The position numbers were made by a program, and so were the translations under genes. A DNA stretch of 64,000 nucleotides from Parus major (Eukaryota; Chordata; Aves; Passeriformes; Paridae): contig NC_031773.1 in the NCBI RefSeq assembly GCF_001522545.3, forward strand, positions 40,940,434 through 41,004,433, in the 5' to 3' direction. Positions 23,801-38,043 of this stretch are shown here, piece by piece (positions within the stretch are counted from its first letter, which is position 1; the number at the start of each line of letters is the position of its first letter). The notes under the pieces were generated by a model. It was not told the DNA's origin and ran no database searches. It saw only the letters and a list, made by a program, of their open reading frames with translations.

Positions 23801-26500
23801 CTGACAAGTCATACTTATGCATGAATTTTGAGGATCATGACTATCAGCTTTGACTGAACCAGCAAATGCCTGTGATTGAGCTAAAAAGTCATTCAGCTTT
23901 AGATGCTGGAAATTAGAGGTTCACATTTTACCTACTTATTTCCTCTCACTTGTCACTTTCAGAAGGTCTTCTGAGAGTGCACTCTGGAACTGCTTAGCTC
24001 CCGTTGCTGTCTCTAAATTGTGCCTGGTGGAACCAGCCTGTACTTTTACATGCTTACCTTGCAGTCTGTGACTTTCACCTTCAGGTTTATTTCTAAGTCC
24101 TTTATACAGTTCCTTTTAGTTTCAGTAAAAGTGAAAAATCAATGCATGTCTGTGTTGGTTTCTGTGAATGATCTATTTGAAAATAGAAATACACAAATCA
24201 TTCTAGACCAAATTGCCCAGGAAGTACCACTAGTGTAAGACTGGTTAGTGCAAGGTGTCTTAAAGGGAAAACAAAAGTGTCCTATAAGGTATTTTATTTC
24301 TTTTATGTAAAGTGCAAACAATTTATGGAAATGACATTTAACTGGTTATTCAATGTCCAATTATTCACATCTAAAATAATTCCTGAAGTTGGAGAAATAA
24401 AACACTTGAATGACTCCATTTAGGAAATCCTTTTGACTCAAGTGCTTTCCTTGAAACAGCAAATAGCTGGATGACTTCAAGCACATATTTAATTGTGCCT
24501 TGTAATAAAGTAATGTAATTAGCAATTACTTAGGAATGATGCTTTAAAATACTTAACAGCTACCACAGACTTTATTTACCACAGACAGCATTTATTTAAA
24601 GAGTTTTGTTTTCTTTTGTCTCCTTGTGGTATAAACAAGGTTCCCTTCTGAATGCAGCTCGTGAGTTCTCCAAATTGTTCCTTAGGGTGTGCAAAGGTGA
24701 GCAGTTTTGGACAGCAAATCGCTACTGGCTGTCAGATTCTCTTCTTAGAGGATAAAACTAAGCTTGTAGGAGGGTAGTGCAAGGCACACATTTAGCAGCA
24801 CTCACGGTGTATTGGCCAAGCACAGAGGCAAGTGCTGTAATATTTTCTTTTATTCTTTTTTTCCTTCCCACCACATGCTGCCATTGCTAGGGACACTTTT
24901 GGTGGCACTGACCTGTGTATCATTTCGTAGTGGTTTTGGCAACGGAAACATAGCACAGGTGGGCAGCTGTCTCTTAAAAATAATAAACATGAAGGGAACA
25001 GAAGGCTATGTGTCTGCACACTTTTCTTATAATTACATGTTAATTTGATAGCTTTCAGATAGAAAATGGACTGTATAATAGCGGCAAAAACCAGAAGCAG
25101 ACTAAATTATAGAAGTGGCACTGTGTGTGTGATTTCTTGAAAATAGAGATACACCATTAAATTTGGTGGCAGTGATTAAATTAATAAATTTGTTTAGTAG
25201 TTGGAATGTAAATTAATATGGTTCTGTTACCTTAGCTAAGGAATAGAGCAATTTCTATCTAAAACTCCTGATCCATGGTTCAGAAATATCATGCTAGTTG
25301 TATACAGACAACAACGTGCTCATATTATTTCTTTGTCCATAGCAAAGAGTTCAGTAGGGTCCAGAGAGCATTTTCATGTTGTGCAGCCTGGTGTTTCTCT
25401 CTGCTGTTTGGTGGCAGCCTGTGTCACACTATACTGGGCACATGCATCACACCAGATGAGGCTGCTGAGAAAATGCCATAATCTCTTTATAATGCTGCCC
25501 ATTTTGGTTGAAGGGCTAACTAGGGACTAACATGTGGGCTTACCTGGGGAGGCATTAGTGCTGTCACTAAAGTATGTTCCTTCAATAGCACTGTCCCATT
25601 TTTGTCCCATTCACTCATCCTACAAGGAAGCAAACCTGACAGCCTTAAGGAAGCGTGGAAAGCAGCTCTCTCTTCCCAGAGCTAAAGATTTCTTTTCCTC
25701 TGTGTTTGCAAGATCCTCTGCTACCAAATCTCTCCATTCTGGCCATGGGAATAAATCCTGACCCTGGGATGACTGAAGACTTGCTCTAGACCATGGAAAG
25801 AATAAACAATGGCTGTATTTGCACAGTGCAGGGTAAATCAACTGTGCAGAGAGCAGAGCAGAGACAGCAAATTGTATAAGAAAAAGATCTTCATCCTGGG
25901 ATAGGCATATTCAGGAAAAGAAATGCTATGCAGCTATCTTATGTTCTGTTTCCAAAGAGAGGCAATTAGTAGTTCAACCAAGGCATGAACAATTCCGTTT
26001 CCACTGTCTGTCTCCTATACGGCCACTGAAATGTGTCCTGGGGACCCCATGGAGCTGAGCACACAGTTTGGCTCCAGGACCTCCCAGGGGATGACACATG
26101 GACAGCTATGCATCCTGGAACTTCCATTTAGCACTTCTGCTTTACTTTTCACAGATGGAAAGTCCCTCATAGGAACTTCTCCTAGACCAGGCAGGACCTG
26201 CACCAAACCAGATACATACACTGACAGAGGTAATAATTTCCTTGTTACTGAGCCTGAAGCTTTCCCTTGTGACCAGTCAAAAAAGGCTGGTAAAAACTTG
26301 TTGAGGGGGAATTAACAAACTTATGGCCAGACCTAGGTGCTAAAATGTCCTACACTGTTTAAAAAAAACAAAGGGCTCAAGTCCCATGCTGAATTTGAAA
26401 CACCCCTAGTGCTGTCTTCCAGGAGATGAAATGTGATATAAGTCACACAAACCTTTCTGGTTTAGTTTGCTGCAATTTGCACCTCCACTCCCCCAAAGCC

Positions 26501-26520
26501 AACAAACAAACAAACAAACC
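26501..26520. repeat. AAAC tetranucleotide repeat
   Basis: Four to five tandem AAAC units. Confidence 0.9.
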
Positions 26521-28406
26521 AGAATATAAAAAAATAAGCCAAACTACAGTACTCTTAAGGGATTGGTCACTACAACTCCTAAGTCCCACAGATCAGACAG
26601 GTTACTTCATTTGGAAGCTTGAGAGACTTTAGTTGGTAGGAGAGGGAAACCAGTAGAAAGAATATGTAGTAAATAGAATAAGTGGGGAAACAGTAATGTC
26701 CTAAATGTGGAGCAGTATTATAAATGTCTGGGGCAATATTGGGTTGTGTACATTACTAGAAAAGTATATATTGAGTGAACAGAGTCCTTTTAAAAGGCAT
26801 GCATCTCAAGGTAAGCCATAAATGGGTGTAGTTCTTTGATTAAGAGTTTTGCAATATAAAATATACCTCAAAGGCTGGGTGTAATCAGAGATTACAAGTG
26901 TAATCCCTGCAAATGCTGGCAAAACAGTTACTGTTGTCAAGTTTATTCTGGCTTTGCCATGCTTAGGTATTTATGAGAACTTAATAGCAGAACTGTCACA
27001 TCCAAATTCCAGGTCATCACTGGGTATGTCAGAGAACAATGACATGATGATTACAGGACTGTTCATGGTCACAGATTCTGTCACTTATTTGGTACTTTTG
27101 GTACATTGGTGTCACCAACATACCACAAAGGTAAATTATATTAAAATACTTCTTTCTCTGAGTACTTTTGTACCACTTTCACAAAGTTTCCTATTCTGGC
27201 TAAATTGTGTGCATAGATCTCTGTTCAGGGTTTGCAAGACATTGTTGTAGAGAGACCTACAGCCCGATGCTTTCCAGTGGTAAACTGGAGCCTTCCTGCT
27301 CTTTCTTAGAGATTTTTGTCTGGTAATCATTATAAATGTTGGTTGGTTATTTTCTTTTTGCTTCTAGTCCCAGTTTGCAACAATCTGCTTCATTTCATGT
27401 GGCAGTCCCATCAGACCAGAGAAGTTAAGTACTTCTGGATCACAACAGAATTTGAATGGGAATAAAAGTGCAGGAAGCAAAAAACAGTGTTCAGTGGTTC
27501 CCTGCTCGCTTTCCAGTCTGCACCAGATCAGTGCCTTAGAACAGGGTTAGGATCAGCTGCATGGAGGGGAACACCTTCCTTCAGATAAGAAGGTTTATGG
27601 CCAGCTGTAATAACTGGATTCAGAAAGGTGAATGTTACACAGCATGGAGGTTAAAACTAAAGGGGTTGTGGGTACAATTGCTTCTGTATTGTGTTTCAGC
27701 AAGGAGAATCCTGAAGACCATGGCCAGAAGCGTCTAATCCCAGCCTTGCCCTTGTATGGGGCTCAGGCAAGCCTTTGGAGAGTAGACACTGCCTGCAGTG
27801 CTGCCATTTTTGGCTGTTTCCTCTGTGATTGGACAGGATCCTGAAGATATGGAGGGGTTTGGGATTTTTTTCCCTGAGTGAAGTGTAACTTTAATCAGGG
27901 AAATCACATTAGAATTATGCTATGGATGATGTATCCTAGATGGTTAGGTCTTCAATACGTAGAAGAACACTCGGTGAGTCAGCCCTGCAATTTTTGGTGG
28001 AGTAGGTCTATTCCGGTGTGTGGGTGTTCGCAGAACAATTACGTAAGTGTCAGGGTAACGAGGAACTTTTGACATTTCTGGCAGCTTAACTGAGTTCTTT
28101 TCAGTCAAAAATACACTAATTGTTGTTCTCTTGCATTAAACACACATCATTGCCTTAACTGGATTTGGGAGGTTTTTTTTAAGCGTCAGTTGTCAGGGCA
28201 AGATACTGGAGCAGTTTTATTCTTGAGAAAAGAGGAGATTTTTCACAGTTACAGTGAGACAAACATTTATGAGAACCATTTAAATCATATAAGAGGGTGA
28301 GAAAGTTGATATACCATATGCCTGGAATTTACTATGGTAAAGCTAATTACTGCCACTGAATGCAAGGGCCCATCAGCATTTTCATTACATCCACACTCAG
28401 CACCTT

Positions 28407-28446
28407 GTCTTTTCTTTTTTCTTTTTTCTTTTTTTTTTTTTTTCTT
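28407..28446. repeat. T-rich tract with regularly spaced C
   Basis: Blocks of T3-T17 separated by single C, about 40 nt, followed by further T/A-rich sequence. Confidence 0.9.
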
Positions 28447-31400
28447 AAATTTTTTAAATTTTAGTTTGCCAGGGTTTTTCACCTATATAATTTTTCTGAT
28501 GGACAATGATAATGCAGCCTCCAAACTAACCCTTTAAATATGTTGTGTCTGATATTCAAGGTGAGTAGGCTCAGTACCCCACTGAGGAATGTTGTATTGT
28601 GCTGCAAAAATGGTGTGTTGCACGGCAAAGGCAACTGCATTTCTATGTGTATTGCAGAGGGAAAGAAGAACTGGTTTGTTTACCAAGATCAATATACCAA
28701 AGTCAGACCAGGTCCATGTCCAAATGACATTTGAGAAAAGATATGTCTCTGGAGATTAAATATGAAATAAACAAAAACTGGTAACTGTTTTCTTTCTCAT
28801 TTAATCCAAACTGTGCCTTTGGTACAAAAACCCTGTAGTAAAACTAGTCAATTGAATTCATGTTTTTTTTTTAAATCTGGATAAATATGAAATATTTCAA
28901 ATTATGAATATATTTGATATACTGTCTCTTCTTCTACATGTTACTATTAATGAGCCAGATCATAGCTCTGAAGGGTGCTGAGCATCCCACTGACATGCCT
29001 GAACATCTAACAAAACAGCATGTCAGTGGACTTTGGATAGCCAGCTAATGGCTGCAGGATGTTTTTAATCTAAGTGTATTTCCTGAAGTCAGTCAGAGAG
29101 AGGGGCTCTGTTACATGCTGTGTAGGTTCAGAGCAAGACCAACCTACCATCTGTGTTGGTGCTTGTCCACACTCAGTGTATTGGCTGTGTTAGCAAGTCC
29201 TTACTGAGGCTAGAGATATATATAGGGTGAGGATTCCACCAGTTGCAGGATGGGGTGAGGAATCATCAGAGAACTTGGGTTCTTTGGGCACAAACCAATA
29301 CACTTTTGGCGAGGAATTTTTCTAATTAGTGAGGACAGCTTCAGCCTAGACATTCTGTCTCAGTGATGTGTACATTTTGTGAGGGTAATAATTGGATACA
29401 GGGACCATGTGTCTTCGGGGAGTGTGTTGTTTATTACTTCTCTTTAAAATAACAGAATCAAAGTTTGAACCTGAACTTGTTGCAATCATCCCATTTGCTT
29501 CCCCAAAACTTAGAAAATTCTAGAGGTCTGCAGCATGAACTGATTGCCTTATATTGCTTGTAGTCTGGTAGACTGAAAGGATTCATTGTTCTGGTGTGTG
29601 CAGGAGGAATTGCTTAAATCCAATGAGCAAAAACAAAGGAACTCTCAGTGCTTCATATTTTCTTCCCCAGGATTTATGCAAAGAGGAACAAAGTCTTCTG
29701 CATTGAGAGCTCGAGATGAGAGTGCTCTTCACTTCAGCTCAGTGCCTTCAAGTGCCACCCCTGTTGATTCATGTAGTTACTCAGAGAAAGCTGGAGACAA
29801 ATAAGCCTGAGTTCTTCATTCAAAGAGCTCTCTGCACTCAGTGATAAAATTAATTTCTTTTAGGTTCAGAATACAGAAACAGACTAATTATTTAAAAATA
29901 ATTGCTCTCACTCTTTTAAATTCATCAACAACACATGATGTTTCTGCTATGAGAGGTGGACAAGAACTGTTAGAAACAGGTAGGGAGAGGTCACCTACCC
30001 ACACCACTCAGCTTCAGGGTAACTCAGAAATGTACCACAGGGATTCCCTTTGAACCATTTCACTGGCTGGACTTTTTTATTTACTGAAAACCTACAAAAG
30101 CAAATTCACGGATACTGATGCTATTAGTTGGTAAAGTGAAGAGATATATTGTTATGGGAAAATACTGGTTACTACCTATTAATCATCCCTCTCTTTTGAG
30201 GACATACCATTTGATTCAGTCACTTTGAAGCTATTTATCTCATCTGAGTAAGATCATCAATGGTGTTACTGCAGTTTTTCAAGCTAGGTTTAGCTGACAT
30301 AGCAAGGCACAAGCAATGCCTGGAATAGAACCTGTGGAAGGTGGTTTCATCTTTTTGCTCTTAAAAGCAAAGCCTATATTGATTTTGCAACTGAGTCCCT
30401 GAAAAAATATATTGCCTATTACTTTAGAAGGTAAAGGAGGCCAAAATGGCAGAGAAATTAACCAAGGACTTTTTATTCTCAGGGTTTGGAATTGATCAGT
30501 TGCTCTGATCATCCATTAAGCTGTGTTCAGCACATTGCCTTTAGAAGGAAGGGGAAGATGAACTTCTGACCACAGAGACAGTATAGATGAGATGGGAAAA
30601 ACAAACCAGAAGGTTCATGTCCAGCCGTGGCAAGCTGAGGTCCAACCAGGCACTTCAAGTAAGGCAAAGATGACCCAAAACCTCCCCTATGCCAACAGCT
30701 GCCCTGTGGATTTGCACAGGTTCAGCTCCATGTCCCTTGTCTCCTTGCCTCCCAAATTCCCACTTGACCTTCATACTCAGGTCTCCAAAAATGTAAGACT
30801 GCTGCTATTCACCATGGATTGAAAGGTTTGCCTGCAGGCAATTCCTGGGCATCTGTTGAGTGTCCCACATGGACTGTTGTGAGGCACAGTGATGGGAGGG
30901 TTACATGTGCTGGCAAGCAGAGAGCAGCATTTGCTGAGATTGCTTTTGCCTATGGCCACCCCTTAGAGCAGGAACATGTTTGGGAGCAGTCAGGAGAATT
31001 TCTGCTCACTTGGGTGGTGTTATGAATTGTGGCTGAGGACGAGGAGGAAGGGGCAAGGTCTAGGCAAAATGCAGCTGCAGAACCTGAGAGAACAGTTCCC
31101 CGTGAAAAGTGCTGGCTCTGCTCTTTCTGAGAACAGGTTGCCCATCAGCTCTTCTTACCAGCTTAGGGAGAAAGTGCCTTAGCTGACATATTCTTAGATA
31201 TAGACTTTTTTCTTTAGCTCTGTAATTTTCCCAGGCAGGCCATTTGTTGAAACTCAAGGCATCTGTTTTTGTTTGTGCTGCTGGGTGAGAGGGCACACCA
31301 TGCTTCTTTGTGGGCATGGTTATTTGGAGGAAGTAAGAAATGCTTCTTGAGAAGTGGCAGAGGGGACTTTTTTTTCTGACTCCTTTCCTCCCCTCAGGTC

Positions 31401-34361
31401 CAAGAAGAGTTTCTAGGAAGCAAAGTTGTTTTGTTTTTTGTAGAAGACACAGCACTTCTAGGAGCCTACAGTCACTGTATACTTGGAAAGAGAGAAGATG
31501 GGTGCATCAGATAAGTGTTTCAGAAGATGGATATACTATTTCATTCATTCAGAATGAACTTCTAAGACTGGTATGTCAAAGATTTCCTCCAAGGGCTTCC
31601 TTAGCACAAGGTGCGTGTTTTTTCTGAAGTTTGGCATATGTTTTCAGGACTTTTATAAGAACATGTGGGCTATATTTGCTATGAAGTGACCCTTGGACCA
31701 GGGTGAATTTTACCTTCCAAAAATCAACTTCAGCTGAAGCAACTCAAAAAACCATGTAAAAAAAAGAAATTTTGCCCTGCTGTCAGTGACATTTGTGAAT
31801 GATAGAAAACCATCCATATGGCTAAACAGACTATCTGCACTCCCCCACAAGTAGTCACTTAGAGGATGAAAGTACTATTCAGCCTGATCATCTGTTTTGT
31901 AACAGGATATTTATCTCAAGCTTTCAAGAATGTCATTATTATTGGGGGAGGAGGGGAATGGGCAGTAAGACAGAATCTGTAATAGATTATCAATGTTGGT
32001 ATGTGAATAAGCTGGAAGGAAGGAAACCTGCCTGAACCCCATCATTCATGAGCCCTGCTTTTGCCTAGAAAGAGAGGCTGTAGGCCCATGATAATACAAG
32101 GGGAAGGAGAAGGAGGAAATGTTCTCGCTGCAGTCTGTTAAGAGTTCAGGGAGACTAAGTGGGGTCTGAAAAGTGGTAGGACCCTGAAAGGCAGGGGTAA
32201 CAGATTTAGTGTCTCTGAAGAGAGGAATGGTTAATACAGGGAATAGGGACAAGTCTGTAAAATTGTTTCTGTAAGCACATCCTTGAAAGCTAATGCAGCT
32301 GCCCTGCAGGGAGGCTGTCAGTGCAGGAGGCTGAATATCGGCTCAGGGACTCTGGTCCAGTTAAGCAAATGACACAGTTCTGACTGATACTGGCACAGGG
32401 TATGGCTCAGTGGTTGTGGCTGCCTAAAAACCACCTAATTTAAACTCCATTTCTGAACTAAGGAGCATGAAAATTTCAAAGCTTTTTACTTCCAGTGGAG
32501 ACTTCCAGGGGTAGTATTAATAGCTTTGGTGAACTGTGCTCCATTGATTTAAAGCACCTGTGCTTCTGAAAGTCAGGATTTTATCAATTTTTTATCACTT
32601 ACACAGGAAGCAGTGCTGGGCTTAATGCTATTTATCCAGCTGGACATATTGACTTTGACTTAGGAGATCAAAGCATTTTGGTTAGGGATTGTGTAACATC
32701 TTCCTATGAGAACTGTCAGGGGTAAATTTACCAAAGCCTGAAACTTTGATTGATGATCATTTTGCATGAGTGTTCAGCATCAGGAAGCACACAATAAACC
32801 CTTTCTCTTAATGGAGGTACAGGCTGTGGCCTCTTTAAACATACATATTTTGAAACACATTTCAACACCTCCTTGAACATAACAGTACACAAAACCTGGA
32901 GATGCACTTGAAGGTGAGCTGTCCCTCAGCTCCAAGAACACCTCCTTGGACCCAAGATGCAGCTTCATATAGTGCAAACCTGGAGCCAGTAAGGAGAGTA
33001 AGTTATTTGTTTTTGGGGTTTTTCTTTATTTTCTTGCTCTTTGCCATTGTAATAACAGCATTTCCCAATAGGTGAGAGGCTGGAAAGTGCTCCCTCAGGA
33101 GCTCAGAGGTCCTGTGCTCCCTTGAGTCCTCCTTGCCACACTGGCAGATAGATCCAGCCCCTCCTCAAGGCTACACCAAAGAGACTTGACTTCTTGTCCC
33201 AGCTTAAAGTGATACATATCACCTACTGTGAACCAGCTTCCCCCAGCTATTTCTATCTGAGTGGTACTAAATACACAAAGTTGAACACTTTGATATCTTA
33301 TATCACCAGTTACTGAAGGTTTGTTCATATACTCTAACCTTTAAAAACAGGACACTGTCCCCCTTCACCAGGGTAATGAGGAGAAACTGCACGGAGAGGA
33401 CCTCAGCAAGGAATTCCAACTTAGGAATTCTAATAGAAAATACCTTCTACTGCTGGCTGCAAAGGGAAGCATGAACAGTAATCTGCCACCTCTGTCTCAT
33501 GCAAAGCCATGCAAAATATCTGTCCCAGCCTAAATGTACATGAAACAACAGTGGTCCCCTCACCACAAGAGGTGGTGTCAGCATGGATGTACTCTTTGAG
33601 TAGTTGTCCTTAGTACAGTAGTAGGGAGCATGTACAGAATTAAAATAGATGAAATATGACAGATGGTTGCTTGAGATTTTCTCTCAACATAAAATTAAAG
33701 CCCAGTAAATAATATAGCATTATACTGGCCCTATTGCTGTCTATTAGTGGGTTTCAAAGCCATGCAGAGCTTTGATCAGTCTGAAAATTATTCCTGTTGC
33801 ACAAGACAGTGTTACTCTTCTTTTTCTCTAGGCGCAGACTGGGCCCAAAAGATGGGCCAGCCCTACTATGGCCCAGCACATCCTCTGCTGTGCCCTGCAG
33901 GTCTGCTCCAGGGCTGAGCATGGCTCCTGGCTGGCAGGAACCCGTGATTCAGACACCTGCAGGCAACTTGCTCCTGAGCAGCAAGGCATTCTGAGTGATG
34001 GTAAAGTTTTGTCTGCTAGTCACAGCCCTTGTCCTGAGCGTGCCACAGCCTATGTGCAGCTGACCTGTGCTACTGCAGTGCTCAGGGGTCTCCTGCCTTG
34101 CAGAAGGAAATGTTCTCTGGGCTCTTCCTTTATTTTCCTTTTTGTTTTTAGCTACAAACAAACACTAAATATTTTGAGTGTGGATGGCATGGCTCAAGGA
34201 CTCAGGATGATTAAAAGCAGGAGACCTACAGAGACATCCAGAAATTATTGTTTTTAACAAGACAGGAACTTTGTCTGAAAACAGGATGACTTGCTGCAAA
34301 AGACGCCGACAAATCCCTGTAGAGCTTTAGAAAAAACAAGCAGGCGCCTGAGTGTGCTCTG

Positions 34362-34380
34362 AAAAAAAAAAAAAAAAAAA
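34362..34380. repeat. A19 tract
   Basis: Homopolymer in intergenic DNA, with no adjacent retroposon recognised. Confidence 0.95.
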
Positions 34381-35207
34381 TCCTGCCTAGTAATAAAAAG
34401 GGATGTGAGGGTAAACAGGAAAAGAGCACTCCACACTGCGAGCAGCCCAGAGGAGAGAGGCTGGGAAGAACACTGATCTGAAAACCTGATATGGAAACTA
34501 AAGGGAAAGATTTCTTACTGTTTCTCAGGACAAATTCCCTGTAAAAGCCTCGATGCAGCTTTGAGTGGCAGCTGCCCACCAGTTCCTGTGTGCCTTTGTT
34601 CTGATACTACAGAGGGTGTGGGAGGGTAGCACATGCCCCACAGGTTTTATTGGCTGGATTCCATGGCTGTAAAGAAATGTTGGTTCTGACTTGCTTGAAA
34701 TACAGGCTTCAGAGACAATTCTACTGCATAACTGTATTTCCTGACAATGAGGTGACTGCAGTTCTGCACACCTGAACTGCAGTACAATTCACTTTTCTAA
34801 TTTTAGTGTGAATCTCATGACATATGTTGTTTTCTGCCAAGCCCTAGTTCCTCAAGTTTTGCAGTTTCATGACAGTCTCACTTTTCATGAATCTGAATCC
34901 AGTCTTTCTAGCCTTCATGCCTAAGAAAAATCTTGAAATCAAAGGCAGCGTAGCATAATGTGTAAAACAAAACCCCTAGTATTGCTATGTTTTGGATGGT
35001 GATTTTTAAAATCAAATACTATTTGGAGAAATTAGTATATTGATATTTGGGCTTGATCACGTTACCTCTTTTGCTTTTTGGCAGAATTTTCAGACTCAAG
35101 TAATAAGCAGGTTTTCCACTGGAACCAGCATACTGTTAGTGAGACACCTATAGTGATGAAGAGGATGGGATAGGTATGCAGCATCAGACAGAGGCACAGA
35201 TACACCA

Positions 35208-35545
35208 GAATCATAGGATGGGCTCAGCTGGAATCAACCTTAAATAAATCTAGCTCCAATCCCTGCCATGGGCAGAGATGCCACCCTTTAGATCAGGTTG
35301 CCCAGGGCACCATCCAACTTTTCCAACTTGCAGGGATGGGGCATCCACAATTTCTCTGGGCAACCTGTTCCAGTGCATCACCCATTGAGTAAAGAATTTC
35401 TTCCTCATATCTAATGTAAATCTCTCCTCTTTTAGTTTAAAGCTGTTTTCCCTGGTCCTATCACTTTTTGTCCATATAAAAAGTCAGTCTCCCTCTTTTT
35501 TTATAAGCCCCTGTAAGTACTGGATGGCTACAGTGAACGCCAAAA
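35208..35545 (-). mobile_element. CR1-type LINE, 3' end fragment, reverse orientation
   Basis: The plus strand starts with AGAATCATAGGATGG, the reversed 3' terminal repeat typical of avian CR1. It continues through the familiar segments TGCCATGGGCAGAGATGCC, GGTTGCCCAGGGC, GGGATGGGGCATCCACA, CTCTGGGCAACCTGTTCCAG and TTTCTTCCTCATATCTAAT. The element is truncated at its 5' end, as most CR1 copies are, and is moderately diverged. The 5' boundary is approximate. Confidence 0.93.
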
Positions 35546-36471
35546 TTCTTTGCAACAAGTTTCTGCTGCTCCAAAGTCAAACACTTCCTCAGAACTGAAA
35601 TAACACCTTAGTGGCCAAAGCGGGACATAAATGCACTGACAGTAAAAGATTCATCCTCTCAAATGTAGGCCCCAGTACCATCAAAATGCAGGTGAGTGGT
35701 TTGGGCAGGTGCCCATGGTTTGGCTTCACACTGGGGCTGTTAGGATGGAAGCTGCTCCCCTCTGAGCACCAGAGTTACACAGTTTAGCTGCAGCAGCTGT
35801 GCTCCTACCATCGCTGAAAGAGCACAGCTTCTCTCTTTCATTGGCTCCTGTGGAAAATACAGCCATTCAGACAAGGGTCTGTGACCTTACAGGCACTGAT
35901 GGGAGCTCCAGAGAGACTTTTGGATCACCTCCCCTGGATGCAGCCCTAAATCCCCGGTGATGAATATCGGGTCCTCCGGTGCTTCTTTGTCTCTCTGCGG
36001 GTGTTTACCAGCCCTGGCCTGGGAGTGCCCCCGTGTTCCTCTGTACAAGGCTGCCTTCCAGGGAGGCTCCAGCCCTTTTGAGTGGCAGGGAGCAGGGAAG
36101 CAACACTTGTTAGTGAGCTTTTCTGATAATGGAAAATACATTAGTCTCCACCCTTTTCTGGGTATTGCTTTAAGGCAGACAAAGAGCTGCTCCTCCTCGC
36201 CCTGGAGAGGAGCAGGTGCTGGAAGTGCTGAGCACAGGGGCTGCCCTGAAGCTGGGCATCTCGGCCTGGGGGCCACTCTGCACCCCACAGGGGACAGCTA
36301 CCCCTGCACACCTCTTCATCCCTGTGGCTGATGCCACTCTGGAGTTGTTTGGTTTCAATTTGCAGTTGGTTCACCTGCAGCATTTGGTTTTGCACCGGCT
36401 TTCTCAGGCAGCTCGGTACCTTGGGCAGGAGTTTTTATCCACTCATTTTTTTATTACATAATGGACTTGGG

Positions 36472-36541
36472 GTTTTTTTCTTTGCTTTTTCATTTATTTC
36501 ATTTTTTATTTTTTTCATGTTTTTCATTTTCTTTTAATTTA
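36472..36541. repeat. T-rich low-complexity tract
   Basis: A 70-nt pyrimidine-rich stretch built of TTTTTCAT-like units (TTTTTCATTT, TTTTTCATGT, TTTTCATTTT). Confidence 0.85.
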
Positions 36542-37380
36542 TACCAGTACAAATTAAAGGTGGTTTGCTACTTTTAATGTATGTGGCTGCCTGTAGAACA
36601 AACACTTATCTGTAACCTGCACCCTCCAGCACTGCACTACTTGAGACTGTTATATAGTAGAAATTATGATCAGAGAAATTTCCAATTTCCAATAAATGAA
36701 ATCAAAGCCAAACAAATTTTTATCTCCTCAAAATGAATAGAAATACCAGCTGCTTAGTCCACTGATTACCTCATTATTTGATATTCATACACATGCTCAC
36801 AGGAACACAGCTATAGCAGCATGCTTCAGTTTTCCTAACTTCAAAATTCACAATGAATACAGAATACAAAAACCTACTTGCAGGGTGTAGATAAGCATGT
36901 CTGTGAAAGGATTTTGAGAATTTTATTCTAACAAGATATTCTTGTCCTCCTCAGACAAGCAAAGACATGATATCATTTGTATTGGCCTAAGAAAAAATAA
37001 TTCTAAATAGACATGTCATTCTGGTGACAGCTTGATTTACAAATAATTGTAAAATAAGTGTGCAAGATACTGAACTACATCATTAGGGGGGGAAAAAAAG
37101 TAAATTCCTTTTCCACAAGCTTTAAGATACTTAAACTCTGCCCTAAAATGTATCCAAGTTTAATATGATGTCCCAGGTTCCAAATTCAAATCAAAAATTG
37201 CCAAAAGAGGACAGCAGAAGCAGCATCACTGAAGATCTAACATGGCAAAAGATCTCTCATTTCTGTTAAAAAATGGTGAGTTAAGGGCAGCTACTTAGCT
37301 TTCTACATCTTTTTTATATAGCTCTGTCCTAAGTAAGACCTACTGAATTCTGTTTTTCACTTTTTATTTGAAAAGTGAGC

Positions 37381-37395
37381 TTTTTTTTTTTTTTT
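37381..37395. repeat. T15 tract
   Basis: Homopolymer in intergenic DNA. Confidence 0.95.
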
Positions 37396-37954
37396 CCCTG
37401 GTGTTTGCATCTGAGGACATTTTAACTCTTGCAAATGAGTGACTCATCTCAGCCTCTTGGAAGGGAGTCATAGAAGACTGATGCCATTAGTGCAGGATAA
37501 TTTTTAGTCTATTCACTCTTTAATGGGCTATGAAGTAATTGGCTATTTTGGTGCTGCCCAGCAGGGTTTCTGGCTTGGCCCAGTGTTGCTCCCTCAGTGG
37601 CTGCCATGCCTGTGCCCCACAAATGCTTGGAAGCACAGACTTTCTTCACTGACAAAAAAAAAAAAAAGCCATTCAAACCAGCCATTTTTCTATAAAGAAA
37701 GCTGACTGGTTTGGGTAGTGAAAACACAGCCTCGTTGCAATACCACCCTCTCCCCAGGGGGACACTGGCATTGCAGGAGCCAGCCAGGCAGCAGGAAGGT
37801 CGTGCTGGCCACAGAGAGGAGCAGGGGACAGTGGTGTCACACCACCTGAGCTGTCTGTGGGAAGGTGACTTCTGGGGAGAAGACAGCAGGGAAGAGAGCA
37901 GCGGGGAGGCAGTCTGTGATTAACCTTTGGAGAAAAAGGAGCTATTTGAGCAAT

Positions 37955-38043
37955 AGGACAAGGCTGGCAGGGACCTCTGGAGACCACCCAGTCCAAGTCC
38001 CCTGCTCAGAGCAAGGGTCAGCCAGAGCAGGATGCTCAGAGCC
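37955..38043 (-). mobile_element. CR1-type LINE fragment, reverse orientation
   Basis: GGCAGGGACCTCTGGAGA, CCACCCAGTCCAAG, CCCCTGCTCAGAGCA and AGAGCAGGATGCTCAG follow the CR1 3' region in reverse. Only about 90 bp are alignable by eye. Confidence 0.85.

Larger units (their letters stand above)
21451..35207. other. Intergenic region upstream of DUSP6, proximal part
   Basis: AT-rich unique sequence without a recognisable gene or transposon. Points of interest are a homeodomain-type palindrome with repeated RUNX-like motifs (24515-24586) and a CpG-containing cluster around a perfect bZIP site (27950-28070). Confidence 0.7.

Noticed and set aside
31060..31455. 131-codon minus-strand frame
   Set aside because: No recognisable family and no exon signals.
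35887..36395. Overlapping frames on both strands in a GC-rich patch
   Set aside because: Opposing frames over the same bases with no domain; composition artefact.
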